A DNA stretch of 64,000 nt, from positions 1 through 64,000 of the forward strand of contig JACCTC010000343.1 in NCBI GenBank assembly GCA_013812655.1, read 5' to 3'. Below the pieces are notes generated by a model. That model worked only from the letters and a program-made list of their open reading frames with translations, did not search any database and was not told the DNA's origin. Below, piece by piece: positions 36,818 through 44,957 of the stretch (its first letter is position 1; each line of letters begins with the position of its first letter). The position numbers and the translations under genes were made by a program. Origin of the DNA: Deltaproteobacteria bacterium (GTDB taxonomy: Bacteria > Myxococcota_A > Polyangia > Haliangiales > Haliangiaceae).

Positions 36818-38029
36818 TCACAGCGCGTAGAAGTCCTCGGGGATGGTCTCGGTCGGGCGCCAGTCGAGCTCGCCGGCCTCCGCGCCCTTGTACTGGATGA
36901 ACGTCTCCGCACACAGCGTGTGGTTGCCGGTCGGCGCCTTGTGGTTGGCTGCACGGACCCAGGCGAGCGCGCGATCGAGTGGGAGCTGACTGCTGCGCGC
37001 GAGGCCACAGACGAGGACGAGCAGATGCTTGCAGATCGTGCCCTGGAGGCCCATGCACTCCGACAGATCGGGCTGGGCACAGCCGAAGTTGCCCTCGGGG
37101 GTCAGCCAGCTCGCGTAGACGCTGCCCGATCCACTCTGGCTGCGGACCACGCCGACGAGGTGGGCATCGTCGACCCGCGTGTAGAGCTTGAAACGATCCT
37201 TGCGCAGCATGTCGAGCGCGCGGCCGAGCTTGCCCTCGTCGACGCTGCCGTAGAGCTGGCTCAGAAATCCTGCGAAGTCGAGCTCGCCACCCGTGCTCGG
37301 CCTGTCGACGCGGACGAGCTCGAGGAACGCGCGCTCGTCGAGCTTCTTGATGGTCGCACCCGCCTCGTTCAGCTTGTCGGCCTTGTTCGACAGCGCGATC
37401 TTCGAGGGCCCGCGGCGATTGCCGACGACCAGGTAGTCGATCGTCGGGTCGAGCACGGCGATGACGACGCCGCCGGCAGTCTCGACCATGCGCGCGAGCA
37501 GGCCGTCGTCGAGGCCCGCGGGGCTGCAGTCGAACCCGCCGATGAACGCGAACCGCTTGCCCATGAGGTCGATCCGGACGCGCTCGCGAAACGTGGCCTC
37601 GTCGAGCACCTCGAGCCGCGCGTCCGGCCTGGCGACGAGCTTGTCCGCGAGCTTCTTCGCCTCGGAGCGGCCCGGGCCCCGCAGCTCGCCGAACACGACG
37701 ACGTCGACACCCTCATCGAGCGACTCGACGATCCGCGCGCCGAGGCGAGCGGCGACGCCGGCCGGAATCGAGCGGTGGTAGGTCGGCCACACCGCGAACT
37801 CGCCGAAGAAGGCGAACCGCTTTCCCGCGTAGGGTTGCGGCCGCTCGGCAGACGATGGGGTGCGCTTCGGTCTGGGCTTCGACGCGGGCGCCGGCCTGGC
37901 CACTGGCTTCGTGGCGCTCGGCGGCTTCGTCGCCGGCATCGGCTTCGTGGGCTTCGCGGGCTTCGCCGGCTTCGTCGGCTTCGTCGGCTTCGGGCTCGTG
38001 GCCGCGATCGCGCGTGCTGGCTTTGCCAT
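36818..38029 (-). CDS. Two-BRCT protein with C-terminal SWIM-like zinc domain (last gene of MoxR/VWA operon)
   Basis: 403 aa. Residues 1-65 are a Lys/Pro/Ala-rich basic tail (KPTKPTKPAKPAKPTKP). Two BRCT-like repeats follow, each with a KRFAF(F/I)G start: KRFAFFGEFAVWPTYHRSI (about 71) and KRFAFIGGFDCSPAGLDD (about 158). Each has DVVVFGELRGPGRSEAKKLA-type or DYLVVGNRRGPSKIA-type later strands. The C-terminal 150 residues are a paralogue of the 44375 protein: NFGCAQPDLSECMGLQG and TICKHLLVL give a Cys-Cys-Cys-His set, and the last stretch is YKGAEAGELDWRPTETIPED. It starts two bases after the VWA gene. BRCT domains usually read phosphopeptides or DNA ends. Confidence 0.75.
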   Translation of the reverse strand: MAKPARAIAATSPKPTKPTKPAKPAKPTKPMPATKPPSATKPVARPAPASKPRPKRTPSSAERPQPYAGKRFAFFGEFAVWPTYHRSIPAGVAARLGARIVESLDEGVDVVVFGELRGPGRSEAKKLADKLVARPDARLEVLDEATFRERVRIDLMGKRFAFIGGFDCSPAGLDDGLLARMVETAGGVVIAVLDPTIDYLVVGNRRGPSKIALSNKADKLNEAGATIKKLDERAFLELVRVDRPSTGGELDFAGFLSQLYGSVDEGKLGRALDMLRKDRFKLYTRVDDAHLVGVVRSQSGSGSVYASWLTPEGNFGCAQPDLSECMGLQGTICKHLLVLVCGLARSSQLPLDRALAWVRAANHKAPTGNHTLCAETFIQYKGAEAGELDWRPTETIPEDFYAL

Positions 38030-38031
38030 CG

Positions 38032-39201
38032 TCAACCTCGGATGATCTCGGCCATCGCCTCGGCGAGCCGCTCGGGCGTGCACACCAGGATGTCCATCCC
38101 GACCTTGCGGCACTTGCGCGCGGTCGCCTTGTTGTACTCGGGGCGGGCGTCGTAGCCGAGCGCGCCGAGGCCGATCATCCGCACGCCGGAGTCGGCCATG
38201 ACCCGCACCTGGTCGATCAGGTCGCGCTCGTCGCGGCCCTCGAAGAAGTCGGTGATCAGCACGACGATCGACCGCGCCGGCTCGGCGACGAGACCCGCCG
38301 AGTAGACGAGCGCCTGGGTGATGTCCGTGCCACCGCCGAGCTGGACCTTGAGCAGCACGTCGACGGGGGAGCCAACCTCGGCGGAGAGATCGACGACGGT
38401 CGTATCGAACAGCACGAGCGACGTCCTGACCGCCGGCAGCTCCGCGAAGATCGACGCCATCACAGCCGAGAAGATCGCCGAGTCGAGCATCGAGCCCGAC
38501 TGATCGACGCAGACGATGATGTGCCACGGCCGCTTGTTCCGCTCGGCCGCGAAATAGAACAGCTGATCGACGAGCAGCCGCCGCCGCTCGTCGTCCCAGT
38601 TGTGGAGGTTCTTGCGCAGCGTCTTCTTGAGGTCGAGGTTCTTGAACACCTTGCGCGGCGAGTGGCGGTCCTTGCGGAGCGCGCCCGTGATCGCGGCCTC
38701 GACGCGGATCTCGAGCTGCTGCTTCAGCTGCTGGACGACCTGATCGATGATCTTGCGGGCGAGGATGCGCGCGCGGGGATCGAGCAGATCCTTGTGCGTC
38801 ATCAGCGTCTTCACGAGCTCGATGTTCGGCTCGATCTTCTCGAGCAGCTTCGGGTGATCGAGGAGCTCGGCGATGCCGCGCCGCGAGATCAGCTCGCGCT
38901 CGAGCACCTCCTTCGCCTGGCGCGGGAACAGCTCGGTCACCGCGTCGATCCAGGTCGGCACCGTCAGCGCCGAGGAGCCGCGCCCTGCCCCGCGGTCATC
39001 GCCCTCGAACACGAAGTCGAGCGCCGCCGCCGCCGATGCCGCGCGCTCGTCCGCGCCGACACCGAGACCGACCTGCTCGGCGGTCTTGCCGATCACCAGG
39101 CGCCAGCGGCTGACCCAGCTCTGGTCCTCGGGTGACAGGTTGACCGCTGGAGGAGGTGGTGCGGCCTTGACGGGCGCCGCTCGCTTGCGTGGGCCCGCCA
39201 T
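38032..39201 (-). CDS. VWA-domain protein (YehP-like)
   Basis: 389 aa. The first half (about 1-215) is helical with GVGADERAASAAAALDFVFE and EAAITGALRKDRHSPRKVF. The VWA domain spans about 225-385: HIIVCVDQSGSMLDS carries the MIDAS DxSxS, GGGTDITQAL the Thr and VLITDFFEG the Asp, so metal-dependent ligand binding should work. The ATG overlaps the TGA of the DUF5682 gene by one base (TGATG). E. coli YehP is the nearest functional parallel. It should be a partner of the MoxR-type ATPase two genes upstream. Confidence 0.85.
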   Translation of the reverse strand: MAGPRKRAAPVKAAPPPPAVNLSPEDQSWVSRWRLVIGKTAEQVGLGVGADERAASAAAALDFVFEGDDRGAGRGSSALTVPTWIDAVTELFPRQAKEVLERELISRRGIAELLDHPKLLEKIEPNIELVKTLMTHKDLLDPRARILARKIIDQVVQQLKQQLEIRVEAAITGALRKDRHSPRKVFKNLDLKKTLRKNLHNWDDERRRLLVDQLFYFAAERNKRPWHIIVCVDQSGSMLDSAIFSAVMASIFAELPAVRTSLVLFDTTVVDLSAEVGSPVDVLLKVQLGGGTDITQALVYSAGLVAEPARSIVVLITDFFEGRDERDLIDQVRVMADSGVRMIGLGALGYDARPEYNKATARKCRKVGMDILVCTPERLAEAMAEIIRG

Positions 39202-41732
39202 CAGAACGTCCACTCCTTCATGATCGCGGCGACCCTCGCGTCGATCGTCGCGAGGTACGCGCCTGCCTCGGTCGAGGTCGCCGGCAGCTCCGCGATCTGC
39301 TCCGCGTCGGCGAGGCCGTAGCGCGCCGCGACCCGGTCCGCGAACGCGAGCCGCTGCCGTTCGTGGAGCCGCTCGAACGCGTGGCGGACCTTGGGGAGCA
39401 GCACCATGAAGTCGTCCCACGGCGCGGCCCTCAGCAGCTGATCGATCGCACCGATCAGTGCCTCTGCTCCGAGCAGCATCGAGGTCTTCGATACCGCGAA
39501 CGCACCGTCGAGGAACTCGCCTGCGAGCACCATCTTCGCGGGCTGCGACCGGGCGAACGCGGCGACGCGTGCCGCGAGATCGTTCGGGTCGATCTCGCGC
39601 AGCTCGGTCAGGATCCCGGCGAAAGCGCCCTGCATGAACGGAATCTCCGTCGAGATCGCGGCCTGCTTGACCTGGTCGGCGAACAGCGTGCGATCGAGCT
39701 CGAGGTCCCCGCCGAGCACGGCCTCGGCGAGCGACTTGAGGTGCGCGATCGTCAACTCCTGCTGTTCGATCGGCACGGCGCCGAGGTCGGTGATCGCGAG
39801 ACAGGCACGCGCGTAGCTACGGCTCGCGAGCTTTTCGATCGCGTCGCGGCCGAGGTCGCGCTGGATCGCGAGCCGATCGAGCACGAGCAGGTGGACGAGC
39901 GCCTCGCACTGGGAAGCGAAGTGGCGATCCTCGTCGATCGCGGCGCCCGCGGCCGCCTCGAGCCGCTGCACGAGGTGCGGCAGCTGCATCGACACCGCAT
40001 CGAGCAGGCGCTGGCAGGTCGCACCGGCGTGACGTTGCTCCTTCGCGACATCCTCCTCGAGCTGTGCGATCGCCGCGGACTCGATGGTGTCGCCGTAGAG
40101 GTTCTTGTCGATCAGCTGCGCCTCGGTCTTCGGCGACCACAGCAGCTGCCACTTCTCGCGAAATAGCGTCGAGCCGTCGCCGGTGGCCCCGCCCTCGCGC
40201 TGCGCGAGCGAGATGTCGAGCTTCGCGAGCCGGTGGAGGAATGCCGAGCGCTTCGAGTCCTGGTCCTCGCGCAGATCGAGCGTAAGCGTCATCCGCTTGT
40301 CGCGCCCCATCACGTCACCGAGCTCGAGGGTGTCGAGCTGCGCGTAGAAGTCATGGACGATCGGCAACTTGCCGAGTGCCGGGGTGACACGACCGATCGC
40401 GTTACCGATCTCCGCGCCCGTCATCGCGAGCAGCAGGTGGCGCCCCTCCTCGTCGGGGCGGCCCTTGCAGCAACACGAGATCAGCGCGTCGCGGATGTCG
40501 TCGAGGATCGGCATCGGCCGGCCGCGCAGCACCGCGAGCATCCGGGCGTGCTGGGTCACCGAGATCGCATCCGCACTCGACAGCATTTCGCCATCCTTGC
40601 GGCCACGCGCGAGGACGCTGACGACGTGCTCGACCATCGCGGCGATCCACGGCTCCTCGTCCTTGTCGTCGAGGTGCTCCCACACCGCCTGGTAGAACCG
40701 CGGCGCACGATTCGCGGCGCCATAGCCCGACAGCTCGCTGACGCGAAAGTACGAGTACGGCACGACGGTGGTCAGCCACGTCCCCGCGGGCGGCGTTGGC
40801 GGCGGCTCGGGGTCGGCGCGGTCGAGGAACAGGTGGAAGCCGCCGCACACGACCATCGCCTGCTCGGGTGCGAGTCCACGCTTCGCGAGCTCCGCCTTGA
40901 TCGTGGCGAGCATGTGGCGCTCGCGAGGCAACGTGCCGTCGCGCGCGAGCCGCGCCGGATTCGAGGTCGCGCGGACCGCGGCGCAGAAGTACGCCATGTC
41001 GCGGCGAAACTCGTCGTACGTGCCGTGGCGGTGGCCGATCTCGAACAGCGAGTCCCACGCCTCGTCCCACGAGCGATAGCCGGCGACCCTGGCGAGCGTC
41101 TGGTAGAAGCTGCTCTCGACCACGGCCGCCTCCCAGCTCGGCACGGCGGTGCCCGGTGCCGGTTCGCTGGCGTCGGCTACCTCGTCACCGTCGTCGTCGG
41201 CATCGTCGTCGATGTCATCGTGATCGCCGTCGTCATCGGGATCGTTGTCCTCGTCGTCGAACGCGGTGTGCTCCCAGTCCGCCGGATCGATCAGCGCGTG
41301 GTTTGGCAAGTCGATGAACACGGCCTCGGCGCCGATCGCGACCGCCTCCTTCATCGCGACGTACTCCGGCGAGTAGCCGAGCAGCGGGTACCAGACCGGG
41401 AACCGTGGCGGGATGTCCGGCGCCGCGCTCGCTTTCCCCGCGAGTCCGAGGATGTTTCCGTCGTCGCGGTAGCTCGCGTACAGCGCGATCGGCGGCTTGG
41501 TCTTGGTGTCGACGATGTGCCGGATCATCTCGGTCGCGCCCGCGGGTCCTTCGATCAGGACGAGCTTCGGCTTGCGCGCGCGGATCGCTGCCCGCAGGTG
41601 GCGCGCGACCATCGGCGAGTGATGGCGGACCGGAAACCAGTACAGCGGCTCCGCGAGCACGCGGTCGGCCTCGGCCCGCACGCGCTCGATGTCGAGACCG
41701 CCGTCGGGCTGCTGATCTCCCGGCGCGGTCAT
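39201..41732 (-). CDS. DUF5682 family protein (YehM-like)
   Basis: 843 aa. The N-terminal part shows WFPVRHHSPMVARHLRAAI (about 32-50) and KLVLIEGPAGATEM (about 55-68), the signature of DUF5682. An acidic insertion (about 150-185, almost all Asp/Glu) links to a core with AMVVCGGFHLFLDRA (about 290), helices and a long C-terminal region. The RHHSP and later CGGFH pieces suggest a metallo-hydrolase-like or TraB/TIKI-like active site, which is inference. The start overlaps the stop of the AAA+ gene (ATGA) and the stop overlaps the VWA start, so all three are translationally linked. The E. coli relative is YehM. Confidence 0.8.
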   Translation of the reverse strand: MTAPGDQQPDGGLDIERVRAEADRVLAEPLYWFPVRHHSPMVARHLRAAIRARKPKLVLIEGPAGATEMIRHIVDTKTKPPIALYASYRDDGNILGLAGKASAAPDIPPRFPVWYPLLGYSPEYVAMKEAVAIGAEAVFIDLPNHALIDPADWEHTAFDDEDNDPDDDGDHDDIDDDADDDGDEVADASEPAPGTAVPSWEAAVVESSFYQTLARVAGYRSWDEAWDSLFEIGHRHGTYDEFRRDMAYFCAAVRATSNPARLARDGTLPRERHMLATIKAELAKRGLAPEQAMVVCGGFHLFLDRADPEPPPTPPAGTWLTTVVPYSYFRVSELSGYGAANRAPRFYQAVWEHLDDKDEEPWIAAMVEHVVSVLARGRKDGEMLSSADAISVTQHARMLAVLRGRPMPILDDIRDALISCCCKGRPDEEGRHLLLAMTGAEIGNAIGRVTPALGKLPIVHDFYAQLDTLELGDVMGRDKRMTLTLDLREDQDSKRSAFLHRLAKLDISLAQREGGATGDGSTLFREKWQLLWSPKTEAQLIDKNLYGDTIESAAIAQLEEDVAKEQRHAGATCQRLLDAVSMQLPHLVQRLEAAAGAAIDEDRHFASQCEALVHLLVLDRLAIQRDLGRDAIEKLASRSYARACLAITDLGAVPIEQQELTIAHLKSLAEAVLGGDLELDRTLFADQVKQAAISTEIPFMQGAFAGILTELREIDPNDLAARVAAFARSQPAKMVLAGEFLDGAFAVSKTSMLLGAEALIGAIDQLLRAAPWDDFMVLLPKVRHAFERLHERQRLAFADRVAARYGLADAEQIAELPATSTEAGAYLATIDARVAAIMKEWTF

Positions 41733-42889
41733 GACGCGCTCGTCACCGCCTTGAGCGCCGCGTCGTGGAACGTCTTCCAGCTCGCGTCCTTCGCGCCGCG
41801 CTTCTTGGCGACGACCGCGAGGTACTCCTTCAGCACCTTGAGGTCATCGAGGTCCTCCTTGACGACCGAGCCCACCAGGTTCCGGGCGATCTCCTCGATC
41901 GAGACGGCGCCGTTGCCGAAGTAGCGCGCGCGGATCGCCGAGTCGAGCGCGACCCCGATCGCCTCCGCCGTCGACAGCGTGGTCGATACCTTCTGGAAGC
42001 TGATGCCATCGGCGGTCGTACCCGCGCGCATCTCGCGGAACACCGTCGCCAGCATCGCGATCACCGGCTCCTCGATCTTCGCCGGGATCTTGTAGCGCTC
42101 GAGGAGCTCCTTCGAGCGGTCGCGCACGATCGCGATCTCGGTCTTCTGGTCCGCGACGATCGGGATATGCACGTAGTTGAACCGGCGCTTGAGCGCGGCG
42201 GACAGCTCGTTGACGCCCTGATCGCGCGAGTTCGCGGTCGCGATCACGTTGAAGCCCGGGCGCGCGAACACCATGTTCGCGTCGGGCAGCTCGGGCACGA
42301 CCATGTTCTTGTCCGACAGGATCGAGACGAGCGCGTCCTGGACGTCGGGCACGCAGCGCGTGATCTCCTCGAACCGCAGCAGCGCGCCGGTCTTCATCGC
42401 GATCATCGTCGGCGAAGGGATCATGTTCTCGGGCTTCGGACCCTCGGCGATCACGCGCGCGACGTTCCACGAGTACTTGATCTGGTCCTCGGTCGTGCCG
42501 GCGGTGCCCTGGATGGTAAGCGTCGAGCACCCGCTGATCGCCGCCGCGAGGTGCTCCGAGAGCCAGCTCTTGCCGGTGCCCGGCTCGCCGACGAGCAGCA
42601 GCGCCCGCTCGCTCGCGAGTGTCACGATCGCACGTTCGACGATCGTGTCGTCGCCGAAGAACTTGCGCGTGATCGCGACCTGCGTCTTCTTGCCGTTGAT
42701 CGTCAGATCGAGCGGCTTCGCGGTGCCCGTGATGTAGGCGAGCACCGACCGCGGCGACAGCTTCCACGCGCTCGGCGGCGTGTCCGCATCGTGCTGCTTC
42801 AGCGCATCGAGCTGGGCGCGGAATTGCAGCTCCGCGGGCTCGCGCAGGATGCCGGCGTCAGTGTCGGTGTCTTTGCTGTCCTTGGCCAT
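41729..42889 (-). CDS. MoxR-type AAA+ ATPase (YehL-like)
   Basis: 386 aa. Walker A LLLVGEPGTGKSWLSEHL (about 95-112), the Walker B region GALLRFEEITRC (about 165) with Glu where Asp is usual, sensor 1 IATANSRDQGVN (about 217) and an arginine-finger region RRFNYVHIP (about 233) are all visible. It differs from classical MoxR by the FEE in Walker B. The N-terminus (about 1-70) is charged and unassigned. Together with the VWA partner it probably forms a chaperone-like machine that inserts metals or remodels a substrate. The start is 10 bases after the 42900 gene. Confidence 0.85.
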   Translation of the reverse strand: MAKDSKDTDTDAGILREPAELQFRAQLDALKQHDADTPPSAWKLSPRSVLAYITGTAKPLDLTINGKKTQVAITRKFFGDDTIVERAIVTLASERALLLVGEPGTGKSWLSEHLAAAISGCSTLTIQGTAGTTEDQIKYSWNVARVIAEGPKPENMIPSPTMIAMKTGALLRFEEITRCVPDVQDALVSILSDKNMVVPELPDANMVFARPGFNVIATANSRDQGVNELSAALKRRFNYVHIPIVADQKTEIAIVRDRSKELLERYKIPAKIEEPVIAMLATVFREMRAGTTADGISFQKVSTTLSTAEAIGVALDSAIRARYFGNGAVSIEEIARNLVGSVVKEDLDDLKVLKEYLAVVAKKRGAKDASWKTFHDAALKAVTSAS

Positions 42890-42899
42890 GCGCGCTCCA

Positions 42900-44375
42900 T
42901 CAGTGCGAGAAATCCATCGTCTTCATCAGCGAGGCGAGATCGATCTTCTCGCCGGAGATCATGAGGTACTCGGGGCCATCGTCGCCGAACACGGTCAGCG
43001 GCTGGAACACGAGCCGGCCCATCTCGACGTGCATCAGCCCGTACAGCGGCGGCCGTGCGGCCTTGGGCTTCGCGAACGCCTTCAACGTCGTCATCAGCTC
43101 ACCTCCGTCGGGACCCGTCGAGCACACCGCGTCGAGCTCGAGCCCCGCGGCCGCGAGCGGAAACACCTGTTGTTCGGGCCGGTACGGGTTCGGCACCGGC
43201 GCGCCGAGGTGATAGTCGGTGACGATCACCTCGTCCTGCAGCTCGATCTCGAGATCGAGCGGGCTGATCGGATGACCGCGCCACCGTGCCGCGACCCGTT
43301 CGCGATCCCAGTGGACGAGCCCGTCCCAGTCGACGAGCTTCTTGCCCGGCTTGACGGTCGACTTCGGGCCCAGCATCAGGCGACCGGAGCCGTGCTCGTC
43401 GAGGCTGACCGCGGCGTCGGTGACGAGGATCTCGGTGCGGTCGAGCAGGAGCTTCGGCGTGAATTTCTGCGCCTGCGGCAGGTGGAGGAACGCCTCCGCC
43501 GGCACACCCGGCTTCTTGCCGAACACGCACGACCACGCGAGCCGCGCCCCGCGAGGCACGCTGCCCTGCTCGTCGAGCGTGATCATCCGGAACTCGAACG
43601 CGGCGGAGCCGTCGAGCAGCGCACGCTTGTGGACCCCGATCACCGCGAGCCGGAGCGCGCGCACCGGCATCGCCGGCGACGACAGCAGCAACCGCCCGAG
43701 CGCGACCTGATCGTCCTCGCGGATCGCCTCGAGCAGCCCGCGGCCGATCAGCCACGTGCGGGTCAGGAAGAACACGAAGCGGCGTGCCGAGAACTGATCG
43801 CTGTCACCGAGGAATCGATCGAGCTCGTCGCCGACATAGCGCAGCGACGTCGCGAGTCGCATCAGCTTCAAGCGGGACGCTTCCTTGAAGCTGGCATCGA
43901 GCTTCTGGCGCGTGGCGGTCGACGCCGTGGTCAACCCCGATCCGACGAGCCCCTCGACCGTGCGGGCCAGCTCCTCGAGCACCGGCACGAGCGCGCTGCG
44001 GTTCTCCGGCGTCGCGGTGCGCGCGGTGGGCGGCGTCGCCGGCGTGCCACCGCTGGGCTGCCCGGGCGCGAGCGCAGCAACCGCGACATCGAGCGACAGC
44101 ACGCGCTCGAACACGCGCAGCGCCGTCTGCGTGCGCAAGAGGACGCGTGCCGCCTCGGCGTCGGCTGCACGGACGTGACGGATCAGCGCCTCGACCTCGC
44201 CGGCGAGGTAGGCAGCGCCGGCGCGGCGGAGCTCCTCACCGTGCGCCGACAGCCGCTGCACGTCATCGCTGGCCGCCGCCTTGATGCCGCGAACGAACAG
44301 GTTCTCGAGGGCCTGCTGCAGCGCGAACAGCGCCGCGGTGACCTCGGTGTGAGAACCAGCGGCGGCGCCCTGCAT
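42900..44375 (-). CDS. Unknown 491-aa protein of the MoxR/VWA operon
   Basis: ATG 44375 overlaps the TGA of the SWIM-like gene by one base (TGATG). The N-terminal 120 residues are helical (HTEVTAALFALQQALENLF). A long Pro/Thr-rich linker (about 110-135) follows, then an alpha/beta domain with ARRFVFFLTRTWLIGRGLLE (about 215). Later strands include LVDWDGLVHWDRERVAARWR and SPLDLEIELQDEVIVTDY. No ATPase or nuclease motif is visible. It may supply the part of the SWIM protein that in other YehQ-like proteins is fused to the zinc finger. The position between SWIM and AAA+ genes is the only functional hint. Confidence 0.65.
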   Translation of the reverse strand: MQGAAAGSHTEVTAALFALQQALENLFVRGIKAAASDDVQRLSAHGEELRRAGAAYLAGEVEALIRHVRAADAEAARVLLRTQTALRVFERVLSLDVAVAALAPGQPSGGTPATPPTARTATPENRSALVPVLEELARTVEGLVGSGLTTASTATRQKLDASFKEASRLKLMRLATSLRYVGDELDRFLGDSDQFSARRFVFFLTRTWLIGRGLLEAIREDDQVALGRLLLSSPAMPVRALRLAVIGVHKRALLDGSAAFEFRMITLDEQGSVPRGARLAWSCVFGKKPGVPAEAFLHLPQAQKFTPKLLLDRTEILVTDAAVSLDEHGSGRLMLGPKSTVKPGKKLVDWDGLVHWDRERVAARWRGHPISPLDLEIELQDEVIVTDYHLGAPVPNPYRPEQQVFPLAAAGLELDAVCSTGPDGGELMTTLKAFAKPKAARPPLYGLMHVEMGRLVFQPLTVFGDDGPEYLMISGEKIDLASLMKTMDFSH

Positions 44376-44893
44376 CACAGCGCGTAATAGTCTTCCGGAA
44401 TGGTCTCGGTCGGTCGCCAGTCGAGCTCGCCGGCCTCGGCGCCCTTGTAGCGCACGAAGGTCGCGGTCGCCGCATCCTTGTCGAGCGCGGGCTTCGCCTG
44501 GCGACTCGCCTTGGCCCACGCGTTCGCGATGGTCGGATCGAGCTCCCCGGATTGCGCGAGGCCGATCGCGAGCACGAGGATGTGCTTGCAGAGCGCACCG
44601 CGCAGGCCGCCGCAGTGGTTGAGGTTCTGCGTGCAGCAGAAGAACTCGCCCTTGGTGCCGAGCCGGCACGCATAGAGGAGGCTGTGATCGGTCTGGCTCT
44701 TCACCACGCCGGTCACGTGATCGTCGGTCACCGACGAGAACAGCTGGAACCGATCGGCTCGCAGCATCTTCGTCACCTTCGACATCCGCGAGGCATCCGT
44801 GTTCGCGGTCAGCGTCCGGATGAATCCCGGCAGATCGATCGTGCTCTTCGCGGGCGTCATACCCGCCGTGGGTCCCACCAGCTTCCTCGCCAT
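44375..44893 (-). CDS. Small SWIM-like zinc-binding protein (first gene of the operon)
   Basis: 172 aa. Residues 30-120 form a small domain: MLRADRFQLFSSVTDDHVTG and GVVKSQTDHSLLYACRL, followed by FFCCTQNLNHCGGLRGALCK and the adjoining His. That Cys-Cys-Cys-Cys-His set resembles a SWIM zinc finger. The last 18 residues, KGAEAGELDWRPTETIPED plus YYAL, nearly equal the end of the BRCT protein encoded at 36818. SWIM fingers bind DNA or proteins. A 64-base gap separates it from the upstream YkgJ gene, so the operon may begin here or be read through from 46424. Confidence 0.75.
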   Translation of the reverse strand: MARKLVGPTAGMTPAKSTIDLPGFIRTLTANTDASRMSKVTKMLRADRFQLFSSVTDDHVTGVVKSQTDHSLLYACRLGTKGEFFCCTQNLNHCGGLRGALCKHILVLAIGLAQSGELDPTIANAWAKASRQAKPALDKDAATATFVRYKGAEAGELDWRPTETIPEDYYAL

Positions 44894-44957
44894 GAGCGGG
44901 ACGTTTGCACGAGCCCGCGGCAACGACAAACAGCTGGTTGCTGCAATCTGACCCGGC

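Noticed and set aside
40233-41924. A 563-codon plus-strand open frame opposite the DUF5682 gene
   Set aside because: It is Arg/Asp/Val-rich antisense sequence, and the minus strand has coupled genes with recognised families.
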